Part shown: positions 19,799-28,553 of the stretch, piece after piece | Layout: each line of letters opens with the position of its first letter | How positions within the stretch are numbered: position 1 is the first letter of the stretch | NCBI RefSeq assembly: GCF_900114845.1 | Contig: NZ_FOUK01000006.1 | Coordinates: forward strand, 134,048 to 198,047 | Direction of reading: 5' to 3' | Source: Pimelobacter simplex | GTDB taxonomy: Bacteria > Actinomycetota > Actinomycetes > Propionibacteriales > Nocardioidaceae | Length of the DNA stretch: 64,000 bases | Translations under genes and position numbers: made by a program | Notes under the pieces: generated by a model | Told to the model about the DNA's origin: nothing | Databases searched by the model: none | Seen by the model: only the letters and a program-made list of their open reading frames with translations

Positions 19799-22090
19799 GT
19801 GGGAGCAGGCCCGAGCGGACACCGGTCGCTGGCCGACCAGTTGCGGTCGTGGCCGGACGAGCGGATCCGACGCCTGCTCACGGAACGTCCCGACCTGGCC
19901 ACCCCTGCCCCTCACGACTTCGGACAACTCGCTTCGCGCGCCGCGGTGAGGAGCTCGATCGCTCGCGCGCTCGACGGCCTCACCCGAGGCGAGCTTTCGG
20001 TCCTAGATGCCCTCGTGGTCGCGGGCCAAACCACCGATTCCGAACTCGTCGCGATCGTCCACGCCGAGCCCGGGTACGTCGCCGCGGTGCTCGACCGGTT
20101 GCGCGGCCTCGCGCTCGCCTGGGACTCCCCCGAGGGACTGCGCCCGCTCAGCGGGATCTCGGACGCCCTCATCGGCGGCCGGGACGCCGGCGTCAGCGGG
20201 CTGCGCCCCTGCAGTTCCACCCCGCGACCGCGGGAGGAGATCGTCGCCGCCGTCGCCGCGCTGCCCGACGGCGCCCGGCGGATGCTCGACCACGTCGTCG
20301 CCGAGGGCGGCACCGCCAAGTCCGGCAGCGCCCGGATCGGGCTGTCCCCCGACGACGCCGAGACGCCCGCCGAGCTGCTCATCGCGCTGCGGCTGCTCGT
20401 CCCCGGCGGCTCGCTGCTGCCCGGCCTGCTCGTCGTCCCCGGCGAGGTCGGGCTCGCCCTGCGCGGCGGGCGGACGACGACCGAGCCGGTCGACGTCGTC
20501 CCGGAGGTCGCGTCGGCGGAGCGACCGTCGCGACTCACGCTCAGCGCGGCGGCCGGCGCCGCCACCGACGTCGTACGGCGGGTCGAGCTGCTGCTCGAGT
20601 GGTGGGGCCACCGCCCCGCGGCCGCCCTGCGCACGACCGGGCTGGGGGTGCGCGAGCTCAAGGCGACCGCGGCCCACCTCCAGGTCGGGGAGAGCGAGGC
20701 GGCGCTCGTCGTCGAGGTCGCCGGCGAGGCCGGTCTGCTCGGGACCCGCGCGGACGCCGACGGCAACCAGGTGTGGGTGCCGACCGCCGAGTTCGACCGC
20801 TGGCGCGCGCTGCCCACCGCCGAGCGCTGGTCCCGGCTGGCCCGGGCGTGGCTGGCCAGCCCGCGGCTGCCGTCGCTGGTCGGCGAGCGCGGACCGGACC
20901 AGAAGCCCTGGAACGCCCTCACCCCCGAGCTGTCGGCGGCCGGGATGCCCGAGGCCAAGGCGATGGCCCTCGCCGCGCTCGCGGAGCTGCCGGAGGGGCA
21001 CGGCCTCGCCGCCGGGACCGGGCTCCCCTCGCTCGTCGCCCGGCTCGCGTGGGAGCGCCCCCGGCGGCCCCGCACCCGGCCGGACCTCGTCGCGTGGGCG
21101 GTCGCCGAGGCGGCTGTCCTCGGCATCACCGGCGCCGAGACGCTGGCGCCGTACGCCCGGCCCCTCCTCGCCGGTGAGGACCCCGCCCCCGCCCTGGCCG
21201 AGCTGCTCCCCCCGCCCGTCGACCACGTGCTGGTCCAGGCCGACCTCACCGCCGTCGCCCCCGGCCCGCTCGAGCCCGACCTGGCCCGGCAGCTTCAGCA
21301 GGTCGCGGACGTCGAGTCGCACGGCGCGGCGACGGTGTACCGCTTCACCGCCGACTCCGTGCGCCGCGCGCTCGACGCCGGCTGGACCGCGGCCGAGCTG
21401 CACGCCTTCGTCCTCGCCGCCTCCCGGACGCCGATCCCCCAACCGCTCAGCTACCTGATCGACGACGTCGTCCGCAGCTTCGGCCGGCTCCGGGTCGGCG
21501 TCGCGTCGTCGTTCGTCCGCTCCGAGGACGAGGCCGCTCTCGCCGCGCTCGAGAACCACCAGAAGGCGGCCGGGCTCGGCCTGCTGCGGATCGCGCCGAC
21601 CGTGCTCGTCTCGACCGTGCCGATCGACGTCCTCCTCCCCCGCCTGCGCGAGCTCGGCGCCGCGCCCGTCGTCGAGGGACCGGACGGCGTCGTCCGCGTC
21701 GGCGCCGCCGAGGCCCTCCGCGCCCGGACCCCCCGCACTCGCGAGGTCGCCGACACCGCCCGCGCCGCCGCCCGTCAGTCGGCCCAGGTCGCCGCCGCCG
21801 TGACGGCCCTGCGCGACGGCGACGAGGCCGCCCGGAACCGGCCCGCCTCGGCCTCCGTCGCCGGCGGCGGGGTGCTCTCCGCGCTGCGGGACGCGATCGA
21901 GCGGCGCGGGATCGTCCTCATCGGGTTCACCGACAACCAGGGCGTGGTCGCCGAGCGCGCCATCCGGCCGCTGAGCGTCGAGGGCGGCCAGCTCACCGCC
22001 CGCGACGCCGACGCCGAGCCGGACGACCTCGATGCCGAGCGTCGCTATGCCGTGCACCGCATCAGCCGGGTGGTACCGACCGGCACGTAG
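19799..22090 (+). CDS. Helicase-associated protein, Helicase_C_3 type (XPB partner)
   Basis: A 763-residue protein starting at GTG 19799. It begins SLADQLRSWPDERIRRLL and GELSVLDALVVAG, resembling the large actinobacterial proteins (Rv0862c type) encoded next to the XPB helicase. Its C-terminal part (about 480-600) has VLVQADLTAVAPGPLEPDL and the following YRFTADSVRRALDAG block of the Helicase_C_3 family. No Walker motifs are visible. Its gene ends 9 nt before xpb, so the two probably act together in DNA repair or transcription-coupled remodelling; the molecular role is not established. Confidence 0.83.
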   Translation: MGAGPSGHRSLADQLRSWPDERIRRLLTERPDLATPAPHDFGQLASRAAVRSSIARALDGLTRGELSVLDALVVAGQTTDSELVAIVHAEPGYVAAVLDRLRGLALAWDSPEGLRPLSGISDALIGGRDAGVSGLRPCSSTPRPREEIVAAVAALPDGARRMLDHVVAEGGTAKSGSARIGLSPDDAETPAELLIALRLLVPGGSLLPGLLVVPGEVGLALRGGRTTTEPVDVVPEVASAERPSRLTLSAAAGAATDVVRRVELLLEWWGHRPAAALRTTGLGVRELKATAAHLQVGESEAALVVEVAGEAGLLGTRADADGNQVWVPTAEFDRWRALPTAERWSRLARAWLASPRLPSLVGERGPDQKPWNALTPELSAAGMPEAKAMALAALAELPEGHGLAAGTGLPSLVARLAWERPRRPRTRPDLVAWAVAEAAVLGITGAETLAPYARPLLAGEDPAPALAELLPPPVDHVLVQADLTAVAPGPLEPDLARQLQQVADVESHGAATVYRFTADSVRRALDAGWTAAELHAFVLAASRTPIPQPLSYLIDDVVRSFGRLRVGVASSFVRSEDEAALAALENHQKAAGLGLLRIAPTVLVSTVPIDVLLPRLRELGAAPVVEGPDGVVRVGAAEALRARTPRTREVADTARAAARQSAQVAAAVTALRDGDEAARNRPASASVAGGGVLSALRDAIERRGIVLIGFTDNQGVVAERAIRPLSVEGGQLTARDADAEPDDLDAERRYAVHRISRVVPTGT

Positions 22091-22093
22091 ACT
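22088..22093 (+). promoter_or_regulatory. Leaderless -10 box (TAGACT) built on the upstream stop codon
   Basis: TAGACT followed by 6 nt and the GTG at 22100. Its first three bases are the TAG stop of the helicase-associated gene. Confidence 0.55.
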
Positions 22094-22099
22094 CGACCG

Positions 22100-23761
22100 G
22101 TGACCGATGGACCCCTGATCGTGCAGTCGGACAAGTCCCTGCTCCTCGAGGTGGACCATCCTCAGGCCGCCGAGTGCCGCAAGGCGATCGCGCCGTTCGC
22201 CGAGCTGGAGCGCTCGCCCGAGCACATCCACACCTACCGCCTCACCCCCCTCGGTCTCTGGAACGCCCGCGCTGCCGGCCACGACGCCGAGCAGGTCGTC
22301 GACACCCTGCTCGCCTACTCGCGCTACCCGGTGCCCCACGCCCTCCTCGTCGACGTCGCCGAGACGATGGCGCGCTACGGCCGGCTCCGGCTGGAGAAGC
22401 ACCCCACCCACGGCCTCGTCCTCGCCTCGTCCGACCGGCCGGTGCTCGAGGAGGTGCTGCGCGCCAAGAAGATCGCCGGCATGCTCGGCAGCCGTCTCGA
22501 CGACGACACCGTCGCCGTGCACCCCTCGGAGCGCGGCAACCTCAAGCAGGCCCTCCTCAAGCTCGGCTGGCCGGCAGAGGACTACGCCGGCTACGTCGAC
22601 GGCGAGGCCCACGCCATCGACCTCGCCGAGGACGGCTGGACGCTGCGCGACTACCAGCGCGACGCCGCCGAGTCGTTCTGGCACGGCGGCTCCGGCGTCG
22701 TCGTCCTGCCCTGCGGGGCGGGCAAGACGCTCGTCGGTGCGGCCGCCATGGCCCACGCCCGGGCGACGACCCTGATCCTGGTGACCAACACCGTGAGCGC
22801 CCGGCAGTGGAAGGACGAGCTCGTCCGTCGTACCTCGTTGACGCCCGACGAGATCGGCGAGTACTCCGGCACCGTCAAGGAGATCCGCCCCGTCACCATC
22901 GCGACCTACCAGGTCATCACGACCAAGCGGAAGGGCGTCTACCCGCACCTCGAGCTGTTCGACGCCCGCGACTGGGGCCTCATCGTGTACGACGAGGTGC
23001 ACCTCCTCCCTGCTCCGATCTTCCGGATGACCGCCGACCTCCAGGCGCGCCGCCGGATCGGCCTGACCGCCACGCTCGTCCGCGAGGACGGGCGTGAGGG
23101 CGACGTGTTCTCCCTCATCGGCCCCAAGCGGTACGACGCCCCGTGGAAGGACATCGAGGCGCAGGGCTGGATCGCGCCCGCCGACTGCATCGAGGTCCGG
23201 GTCTCGCTGCCCGACGCCTCCCGGATGACCTACGCGACCGCCGAGCCCGAGGAGCGCTACCGCCTCGCCGCCTGCACCCCCGAGAAGGTCGGCGTCGTCC
23301 GCGACCTGGTCACCCGCCACTCCGGCCAGCCGACCCTGGTGATCGGGCAGTACCTCGAGCAGCTCGAGGAGCTCGCCACCGCGCTGGACGCCCCCGTCAT
23401 CACCGGCCAGACCCCGGTCAAGGAGCGCCAGCGCCTCTTCGACGCCTTCCGGTCCGGCGAGATCGGGCTGCTCGTCGTGTCGAAGGTCGCGAACTTCTCC
23501 ATCGACCTGCCCACCGCCGAGGTGGCGATCCAGGTGTCGGGCTCGTTCGGCTCCCGCCAGGAGGAGGCCCAGCGCCTCGGCCGCCTGCTCCGTCCCGGCG
23601 ACCCCGGGCCGGACGGCGAGCGCAAGATCGCGCACTTCTACACGATCGTCGCGCGCGACACGGTCGACGCCGAGTTCGCCCAGAACCGGCAGCGGTTCCT
23701 CGCCGAGCAGGGGTACGCCTACCGGATCGTCGACGCCGGGGACGAGCTCGCCGGCCGCTGA
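22100..23761 (+). CDS. xpb: DNA repair helicase XPB
   Basis: A 553-residue superfamily 2 DNA helicase. Residues 1-175 are the bacterial XPB N-terminal region. Walker A is PCGAGKT (204-210), the DEVH box is YDEVHLLP (297-304), and motif III is GLTATLVREDGREGD, which also carries the RED motif of XPB proteins. Motif VI is QRLGRLLRP. XPB unwinds DNA 3'-5' and pairs with the Bax1 nuclease in archaea; here its neighbour is a Helicase_C_3 protein. The start at GTG 22100 fits a leaderless promoter. Confidence 0.95.
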   Translation: MTDGPLIVQSDKSLLLEVDHPQAAECRKAIAPFAELERSPEHIHTYRLTPLGLWNARAAGHDAEQVVDTLLAYSRYPVPHALLVDVAETMARYGRLRLEKHPTHGLVLASSDRPVLEEVLRAKKIAGMLGSRLDDDTVAVHPSERGNLKQALLKLGWPAEDYAGYVDGEAHAIDLAEDGWTLRDYQRDAAESFWHGGSGVVVLPCGAGKTLVGAAAMAHARATTLILVTNTVSARQWKDELVRRTSLTPDEIGEYSGTVKEIRPVTIATYQVITTKRKGVYPHLELFDARDWGLIVYDEVHLLPAPIFRMTADLQARRRIGLTATLVREDGREGDVFSLIGPKRYDAPWKDIEAQGWIAPADCIEVRVSLPDASRMTYATAEPEERYRLAACTPEKVGVVRDLVTRHSGQPTLVIGQYLEQLEELATALDAPVITGQTPVKERQRLFDAFRSGEIGLLVVSKVANFSIDLPTAEVAIQVSGSFGSRQEEAQRLGRLLRPGDPGPDGERKIAHFYTIVARDTVDAEFAQNRQRFLAEQGYAYRIVDAGDELAGR

Positions 23762-23785
23762 GGCCGCGCGGGCGGCGGGTCGCCG

Positions 23786-24337
23786 TCAGCGGCGCAGCCG
23801 GGCGGGGACGACGGTGACGTCGAAGGGCACAGCCGCCGTCCAGGTCTCGTCGCCGGCGATCGCCGCGGCGGCGGCGAAGGTGCCGTCGCGCAGCTCCCAG
23901 GCAGTGAGGGCGACCTCGTCGCCGGCGACGTCGACCACCCAGTAGGCGGCGACGCCGGCCTGCTCGTAGACGCGCTTCTTCTGGCCGAGGTCGCGTCCGC
24001 GAGTGCTCGGGGAGAGCACCTCGACGGCCAGGAGGGGCGGACCGTTGAGCCCACGGTCGTCGGTCGCGGCGGGATCGAGAACGAGGACGTCGGGCTGGAC
24101 GACGGTGTGCTCGCCCAGCACGACGTCGACCGGCGCGTGGAGGACCTCGAGCTGGTCGGGACAGGCGGCAGCGAGGGTGATGACCAGGCGGGCGGCTGCG
24201 ACCTGGTGAGCCAGGATCGGGGCGGCGGACACGACGATCTCACCCTCGATCAGCTCGTACCGGTTGCCGTCGTCGGGCATCCGGTCGAGGTCTTCGCGGG
24301 TGAGCAGCCCAGCAGGGGATGCGGCCATGGTCGTCAT
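23786..24337 (-). CDS. Uma2-family (DUF820) predicted endonuclease
   Basis: A 183-residue protein with the restriction-endonuclease-like pattern of the Uma2 family: RYELIEGEIVVSAAPILAHQ, then VVQPDVLVLDP and PPLLAVEVLSPSTRGRDLGQKK, and AAYWVVDVAGDEV. The D/ExV-E motifs suggest a nuclease active site. The family is abundant in cyanobacteria and actinobacteria and its biological role is unclear. The ATG at 24337 follows GTGAGGC. It stands alone, 24 nt past the convergent xpb gene. Confidence 0.85.
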   Translation of the reverse strand: MTTMAASPAGLLTREDLDRMPDDGNRYELIEGEIVVSAAPILAHQVAAARLVITLAAACPDQLEVLHAPVDVVLGEHTVVQPDVLVLDPAATDDRGLNGPPLLAVEVLSPSTRGRDLGQKKRVYEQAGVAAYWVVDVAGDEVALTAWELRDGTFAAAAAIAGDETWTAAVPFDVTVVPARLRR

Positions 24338-24439
24338 GGTGCCTCACTTTCGGTGGCGGTTGAAGGTCCATGGACCGACCCTCACGCGAATCGTCGATAG
24401 CCGGGAACGACAGGTCGGGGGCTGTGGAGACCGCACACG

Positions 24440-24474
24440 CAGAAGGCCACCTGTGGATGACAGGTGGCCTTCTG
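24440..24474 (-). terminator. Terminator hairpin after lon
   Basis: A perfect 15-bp inverted repeat (CAGAAGGCCACCTGT, 24440-24454, and its complement at 24460-24474) with a 5-nt loop. It is 29 nt past the lon stop codon. No long U-run follows. The rest of 24338-24439 should hold the Uma2 promoter; no clear -10/-35 pair was seen. Confidence 0.8.
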
Positions 24475-24503
24475 TGGTGGAGGTGGGACGGAGGAGGTGC
24501 GGA

Positions 24504-26867
24504 TCAGGCCGCGGCGACGCCGCCCTCGCCCGCCACACCCTCGGCCCCGGCGGCGGCCTGGACGAGCGCCCGCTCCAGGATCTCGGTGACCGCACCGACC
24601 GGCGTGACGGTGAGCTGCTCCAGGATCTCGGCCGGCACGTCGTCCAGGTCCGGCCGGTTCCGCTCGGGGATGAACACCTCGGCGACCCCGGCCCGCTGGG
24701 CGGCGAGGAGCTTCTGCTTCACCCCGCCGATCGGGAGCACCCGGCCGGACAGGGTGACCTCGCCGGTCATCGCGATGTCGGAGCGCACCGGGCGGCCGGT
24801 GAGCAGCGAGACGAGGGCGGTGACCATGGTGACGCCGGCCGACGGCCCGTCCTTGGGCACGGCGCCCGCGGGGAAGTGCACGTGGATCGAGCGCTCGAAG
24901 GCCGAGGCGGGGATCCCGAGCTCGTCCGCGTGGGAGCGCACCCAGGAGAGGGCGATCCGCGCGGACTCCTTCATGACGTCGCCGAGCTGGCCGGTCACGG
25001 TCAGGCCGGGCTCGCCGGTCGCGACGGAGGTCTCGACGTAGAGGACGTCCCCGCCCATGCCGGTGACGGCGAGACCGGTGGCGACGCCGGGGACCGAGGT
25101 CCGCTCGGCGACGTCAGGGGTGAACCGGGGCCGGCCGATGAGGTCGACCAATGAGGCGACGTCGATGTCGACCCGGGTCGCGGACCCGGCGGCCAGCTGT
25201 GCGGTCGCCTTGCGGAAGGCCTTGGCGAGGAGCCGCTCGACCTGCCGGACGCCCGCCTCGCGGGTGTAGTTGGCGGCGATCTCGCGCAGCGCGTCGTCGC
25301 TGATGGTGACCTCGTCGGCGGTCAGCGCAGCCCGCTCGAGCTGGCGCGGCACCAGGAAGTCGCGGGCGATGGCGACCTTGTCCTCCTCGGTGTAGCCGTC
25401 GATGGAGACGAGCTCCATGCGGTCGAGCAGGGCGGCCGGGATCGAGCCGATGTCGTTCGCCGTGGCGATGAACAGGACGTCGGACAGGTCCAGGTCGAGC
25501 TCGAGGTAGTGGTCGCGGAAGGTGTGGTTCTGCGCGGGGTCGAGCACCTCGAGCAGCGCCGCGGCGGGGTCGCCGCGGTAGTCCGAGCCGACCTTGTCGA
25601 CCTCGTCGAGCAGGACGACCGGGTTCATCGAGCCGGCCTCCTTGATCGCGCGGACGATGCGACCGGGCAGTGCGCCGACGTACGTACGACGGTGCCCGCG
25701 GACCTCCGCCTCGTCGCGGACGCCGCCGAGGGCGACGCGCACGAACTTGCGGCCGAGTGCCCGCGCGACGGACTCGCCGAGCGACGTCTTGCCGACGCCC
25801 GGAGGCCCGGCGAGCAGGACGACGGCGCCCGACCCGCGCCCGCCGACGACCTCGAGGCCGCGCTCGGCACGGCGCGCGCGGACGGCGAGGTACTCGGTGA
25901 TCCGGTCCTTCACCTCGTCGAGACCGTGGTGGTCCGCGTCGAGGACGGAGCGGGCCGCGGCGACGTCGTTGTCGTCCTCGGTGCGCACCGACCAGGGCAG
26001 GTCGAGGACGGTGTCGAGCCAGGTGCGGATCCAGCCCGCCTCGGGGCTCTGGTCGCTGGAGCGCTCCAGCTTGTCGACCTCGCGCAGCAGCGCCTCGCGC
26101 ACGGCGTCCGGCACGTCGGCCGCCTCGATCCGGCTGCGGTAGTCGTCCCCTCCCTCGGGGTCGCCCTCACCGAGCTCCTTGCGGATCGCGGCGAGCTGCT
26201 GGCGCAGCAGGAACTCGCGCTGGGACTTCTCCAGCGACTCGCGCACCTCGGAGTCGATCTTGTCGCTGACCTCGGACTCGGCGACGTGGTCGCGGGTCCA
26301 CTCGACGACCAGCCGCAGCCGCTCCGCGACGTCGGGGGTCTCGAGCAGCTGGCGCTTGCGGTCGTCGGAGAGCCAGGGCGCGTAGCCGGCGGTGTCGGCC
26401 AGGATGGCCGGGTCGTCGATCCGGGTGACCGTGTCGGCGACCTGCCAGGCCTCGCGACGCTGCAGGAGCCCGACGACGAGCGACTTGTACTCGTCGGCGA
26501 GCGCGCGCACCTCGTCGGTGACCGTGCCGGTGTCGACCTCGTCGACCTCGACCCACAGGGCCGCACCGGGGCCGGTCACGCCGCTGCCGATGCGAGCCCG
26601 GCCGCCGGCCTTGAGGACGGCGGCGGGCGCGCCGCCGGAGAACCGGCCGACCTTCTCGACGGTCGCCACGACGCCGTACGACGCGTAGTGGTCCTCGAGA
26701 CGCGGGGCGACCAGGACCTGCGCGGGGTCGCCCGACTCGCGAGCGGCCAGCTGGGCGGCGTCGATGGCGGCACGGGCGGGCTCGTCGAGCTCGACCCGGA
26801 CCACCATCCCGGGAAGCACCACCACATCGGAGAGGAACAGCACCGGAAGCTGGATCGGGTTCGTCAT
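24504..26867 (-). CDS. lon: ATP-dependent protease Lon
   Basis: A 787-residue LonA-type protease that degrades misfolded and regulatory proteins. The N-terminal substrate domain is about 1-200, a coiled coil about 200-300, the AAA+ module has Walker A GPPGVGKT (354-361) and VVLLDEVDK (417-425), and the protease domain has the catalytic Ser676 in PKDGPSAGV and Lys717 in GGVKQK. All key residues are present. The start is ATG at 26867. No HspR (HAIR) or CIRCE element is visible upstream; only GTTCGCC-AAC-GGCGAAC at 26906-26922. Confidence 0.97.
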   Translation of the reverse strand: MTNPIQLPVLFLSDVVVLPGMVVRVELDEPARAAIDAAQLAARESGDPAQVLVAPRLEDHYASYGVVATVEKVGRFSGGAPAAVLKAGGRARIGSGVTGPGAALWVEVDEVDTGTVTDEVRALADEYKSLVVGLLQRREAWQVADTVTRIDDPAILADTAGYAPWLSDDRKRQLLETPDVAERLRLVVEWTRDHVAESEVSDKIDSEVRESLEKSQREFLLRQQLAAIRKELGEGDPEGGDDYRSRIEAADVPDAVREALLREVDKLERSSDQSPEAGWIRTWLDTVLDLPWSVRTEDDNDVAAARSVLDADHHGLDEVKDRITEYLAVRARRAERGLEVVGGRGSGAVVLLAGPPGVGKTSLGESVARALGRKFVRVALGGVRDEAEVRGHRRTYVGALPGRIVRAIKEAGSMNPVVLLDEVDKVGSDYRGDPAAALLEVLDPAQNHTFRDHYLELDLDLSDVLFIATANDIGSIPAALLDRMELVSIDGYTEEDKVAIARDFLVPRQLERAALTADEVTISDDALREIAANYTREAGVRQVERLLAKAFRKATAQLAAGSATRVDIDVASLVDLIGRPRFTPDVAERTSVPGVATGLAVTGMGGDVLYVETSVATGEPGLTVTGQLGDVMKESARIALSWVRSHADELGIPASAFERSIHVHFPAGAVPKDGPSAGVTMVTALVSLLTGRPVRSDIAMTGEVTLSGRVLPIGGVKQKLLAAQRAGVAEVFIPERNRPDLDDVPAEILEQLTVTPVGAVTEILERALVQAAAGAEGVAGEGGVAAA

Positions 26868-26929
26868 GAACCGTTCAATGCCCTACCGGGGCGGGGTGTT
26901 CCGGCGTTCGCCAACGGCGAACCGGGGAA

Positions 26930-27202
26930 CTACGGGGCGATGCGGCGGTAGACGTCGTCGGCGCGGACCAGGAAGCCCTCGTCGACGAGTGCGCGGCGCA
27001 GCGCCGCATGGTCATGGTGGATCTCGCGGAGCAGCTCGTCGACCTCGCGCCAGTCGTGGTCGCGGCCCGGCTCGAGGCGCCGCGCGACGTGGGCGAGCAG
27101 GAACCGGCGTCGGGAGTGGCGGTCCGGCAGGTCGAGCAGGCGGCCGTCAGGGCTGAAGAAGCGACGCAGGGCCTGGCGACCGGCGTCGGCGTCCGGGCTC
27201 AC
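26930..27202 (-). CDS. DUF2087-domain protein
   Basis: A 90-residue protein (SPDADAGRQALRRFFSPDGR, then RRRFLLAHVARRLEPGRDHD, ending GFLVRADDVYRRIAP) that matches the DUF2087 family, often the C-terminal part of ArsR-like regulators but here without a DNA-binding domain. Its GTG start overlaps the pcaJ stop by GTGA, so it is translated with the pca operon. A role in regulation is possible but unsupported. The longer frame to 27541 lies inside pcaJ and is ignored. Confidence 0.78.
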   Translation of the reverse strand: MSPDADAGRQALRRFFSPDGRLLDLPDRHSRRRFLLAHVARRLEPGRDHDWREVDELLREIHHDHAALRRALVDEGFLVRADDVYRRIAP

Positions 27203-27861
27203 TCGTCCTTTGTAGCCAACGGGAGGTCGAGCCGCTCGCGGAGCTCCGCGACCGAGGCCCCCCACGTCTCGCGCACCACGACGACGTCGCCACCGAGCTC
27301 GAAGACGCCGTGGTCGGTGTAGACCCGGCTGACGCAGCCGACCCCGGTCAACGGGTAGGTGCACGCCGGGACGAGCTTGGGCGAGCCGTCCTTGCCGAAG
27401 AGGGACATCATCACGAGGACGTCCTTGGCGCCGATCGCGAGGTCCATCGCGCCGCCGACGGCGGGGATGGCGCCGGGCTTGCCGGTGTGCCAGTTGGCGA
27501 GGTCGCCGTTGCCGGCGACCTGGTAGGCGCCCAGGACGCACACGTCGAGGTGGCCGCCGCGCATCATGGCGAACGAGTCGGCGTGGTGGAAGTACGACGC
27601 CCCCGGCAGCTCGGTGACGGGCACCTTGCCGGCATTGGTCAGGTCGGCGTCCACGTCGTCGCCGTGGGCGGCGGGGCCCATGCCGAGCATGCCGTTCTCG
27701 GTGTGGAGGACGACGCCCCGCTCGGCCGGCAGGTGGTCGGCGATCTTGGTGGGCTGGCCGATGCCGAGATTGACGAACGAGCCCTCGGGGATGTCACGGG
27801 CGATCACCTCGGCGAGCTCGTCCATCGAGAGCGGCCCGCGGTCGACGTGCTCGGTGGTCAT
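27199..27861 (-). CDS. pcaJ: 3-oxoadipate CoA-transferase subunit B
   Basis: A 220-residue beta subunit. It carries the SSVNLGIGQPTK-like sequence GSFVNLGIGQPTKIADHL and HTENGMLGMGP, the latter containing the catalytic glutamate region (ENG) of class I CoA-transferases. It transfers CoA from succinyl-CoA to beta-ketoadipate together with PcaI. The start ATG 27861 overlaps the pcaI stop by ATGA. Acetoacetate CoA-transferase is a close relative, but the pcaF and cat neighbours favour the beta-ketoadipate role. Confidence 0.9.
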   Translation of the reverse strand: MTTEHVDRGPLSMDELAEVIARDIPEGSFVNLGIGQPTKIADHLPAERGVVLHTENGMLGMGPAAHGDDVDADLTNAGKVPVTELPGASYFHHADSFAMMRGGHLDVCVLGAYQVAGNGDLANWHTGKPGAIPAVGGAMDLAIGAKDVLVMMSLFGKDGSPKLVPACTYPLTGVGCVSRVYTDHGVFELGGDVVVVRETWGASVAELRERLDLPLATKDE

Positions 27862-28553
27862 CGTGCCCCCTGGACGGTGTAGTGCCGCGCCTCGGCGGCG
27901 ACGACGCGGTCGACGTAGATGGACGGCGTGACGACGGCCTCGGGATCGAGCTCGCCGGTGGCGACGACCTCGCTCACCTGGACGATCGTGGTGGTGGCGG
28001 CCGCCGCCATCACCGGGCCGAAGTTGCGGGCGGTCTTGCGGTAGACGAGGTTGCCGAGCCGGTCGGCGCGATCGGCCGAGACGAGCGCGTAGTCGCCCTT
28101 GATGGGGAGTTCCAGCAGATAGGGACGCCCGTCGAAGTCGCGGACCTCCTTGCCCTCGGCCAGTGGCGTGCCGACCGCGGTGGGGCTGTAGAAGGCGCCG
28201 ATCCCGGCGCCGGCGGCGCGCATCCGCTCGGCGAGGTTGCCCTGCGGCACGACCTCGAGCTCGATCCGGCCGGCGAGGTAGAGCTCGTCGAAGACGTAGG
28301 AGTCGGCCTGCCGCGGGAACGAGCAGACCACCTTGCGCACCCTGCCCGCCTTGAGGAGGGCGGCGAGCCCGACCTCGCCGTTGCCGGCGTTGTTGGACAC
28401 GATGGTGAGGTCCTTCGCGCCCTGGCGGATGAGGGCGTCGATCAGGTCGAACGGCATGCCGGCCAGGCCGAAGCCGCCCACCAGGACGGTCGATCCGTCC
28501 TCGATCCCGGCGACGGCCTCGTCGACCGTGTCGAGCAGCGCGGTGCGGGCCAT
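27858..28553 (-). CDS. pcaI: 3-oxoadipate CoA-transferase subunit A
   Basis: A 231-residue alpha subunit with the CoA-transferase motif VGGFGLAGMPFDLIDALI near the N-terminus and LTIVSNNAGNGEVGLA, then PQGNLAERMRAAGAGI. It forms a heterodimer or tetramer with PcaJ. Its ATG at 28553 shares one base with the pcaF stop (TGATG), and its own stop overlaps pcaJ by ATGA, giving strictly coupled synthesis of pcaF, pcaI and pcaJ. Confidence 0.9.
   Translation of the reverse strand: MARTALLDTVDEAVAGIEDGSTVLVGGFGLAGMPFDLIDALIRQGAKDLTIVSNNAGNGEVGLAALLKAGRVRKVVCSFPRQADSYVFDELYLAGRIELEVVPQGNLAERMRAAGAGIGAFYSPTAVGTPLAEGKEVRDFDGRPYLLELPIKGDYALVSADRADRLGNLVYRKTARNFGPVMAAAATTTIVQVSEVVATGELDPEAVVTPSIYVDRVVAAEARHYTVQGAR

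Noticed and set aside
26868..26929. HspR (HAIR) or CIRCE element for lon
   Set aside because: Neither CTTGAGT-N7-ACTCAAG nor the CIRCE repeat is present; only a 7-bp GTTCGCC hairpin.
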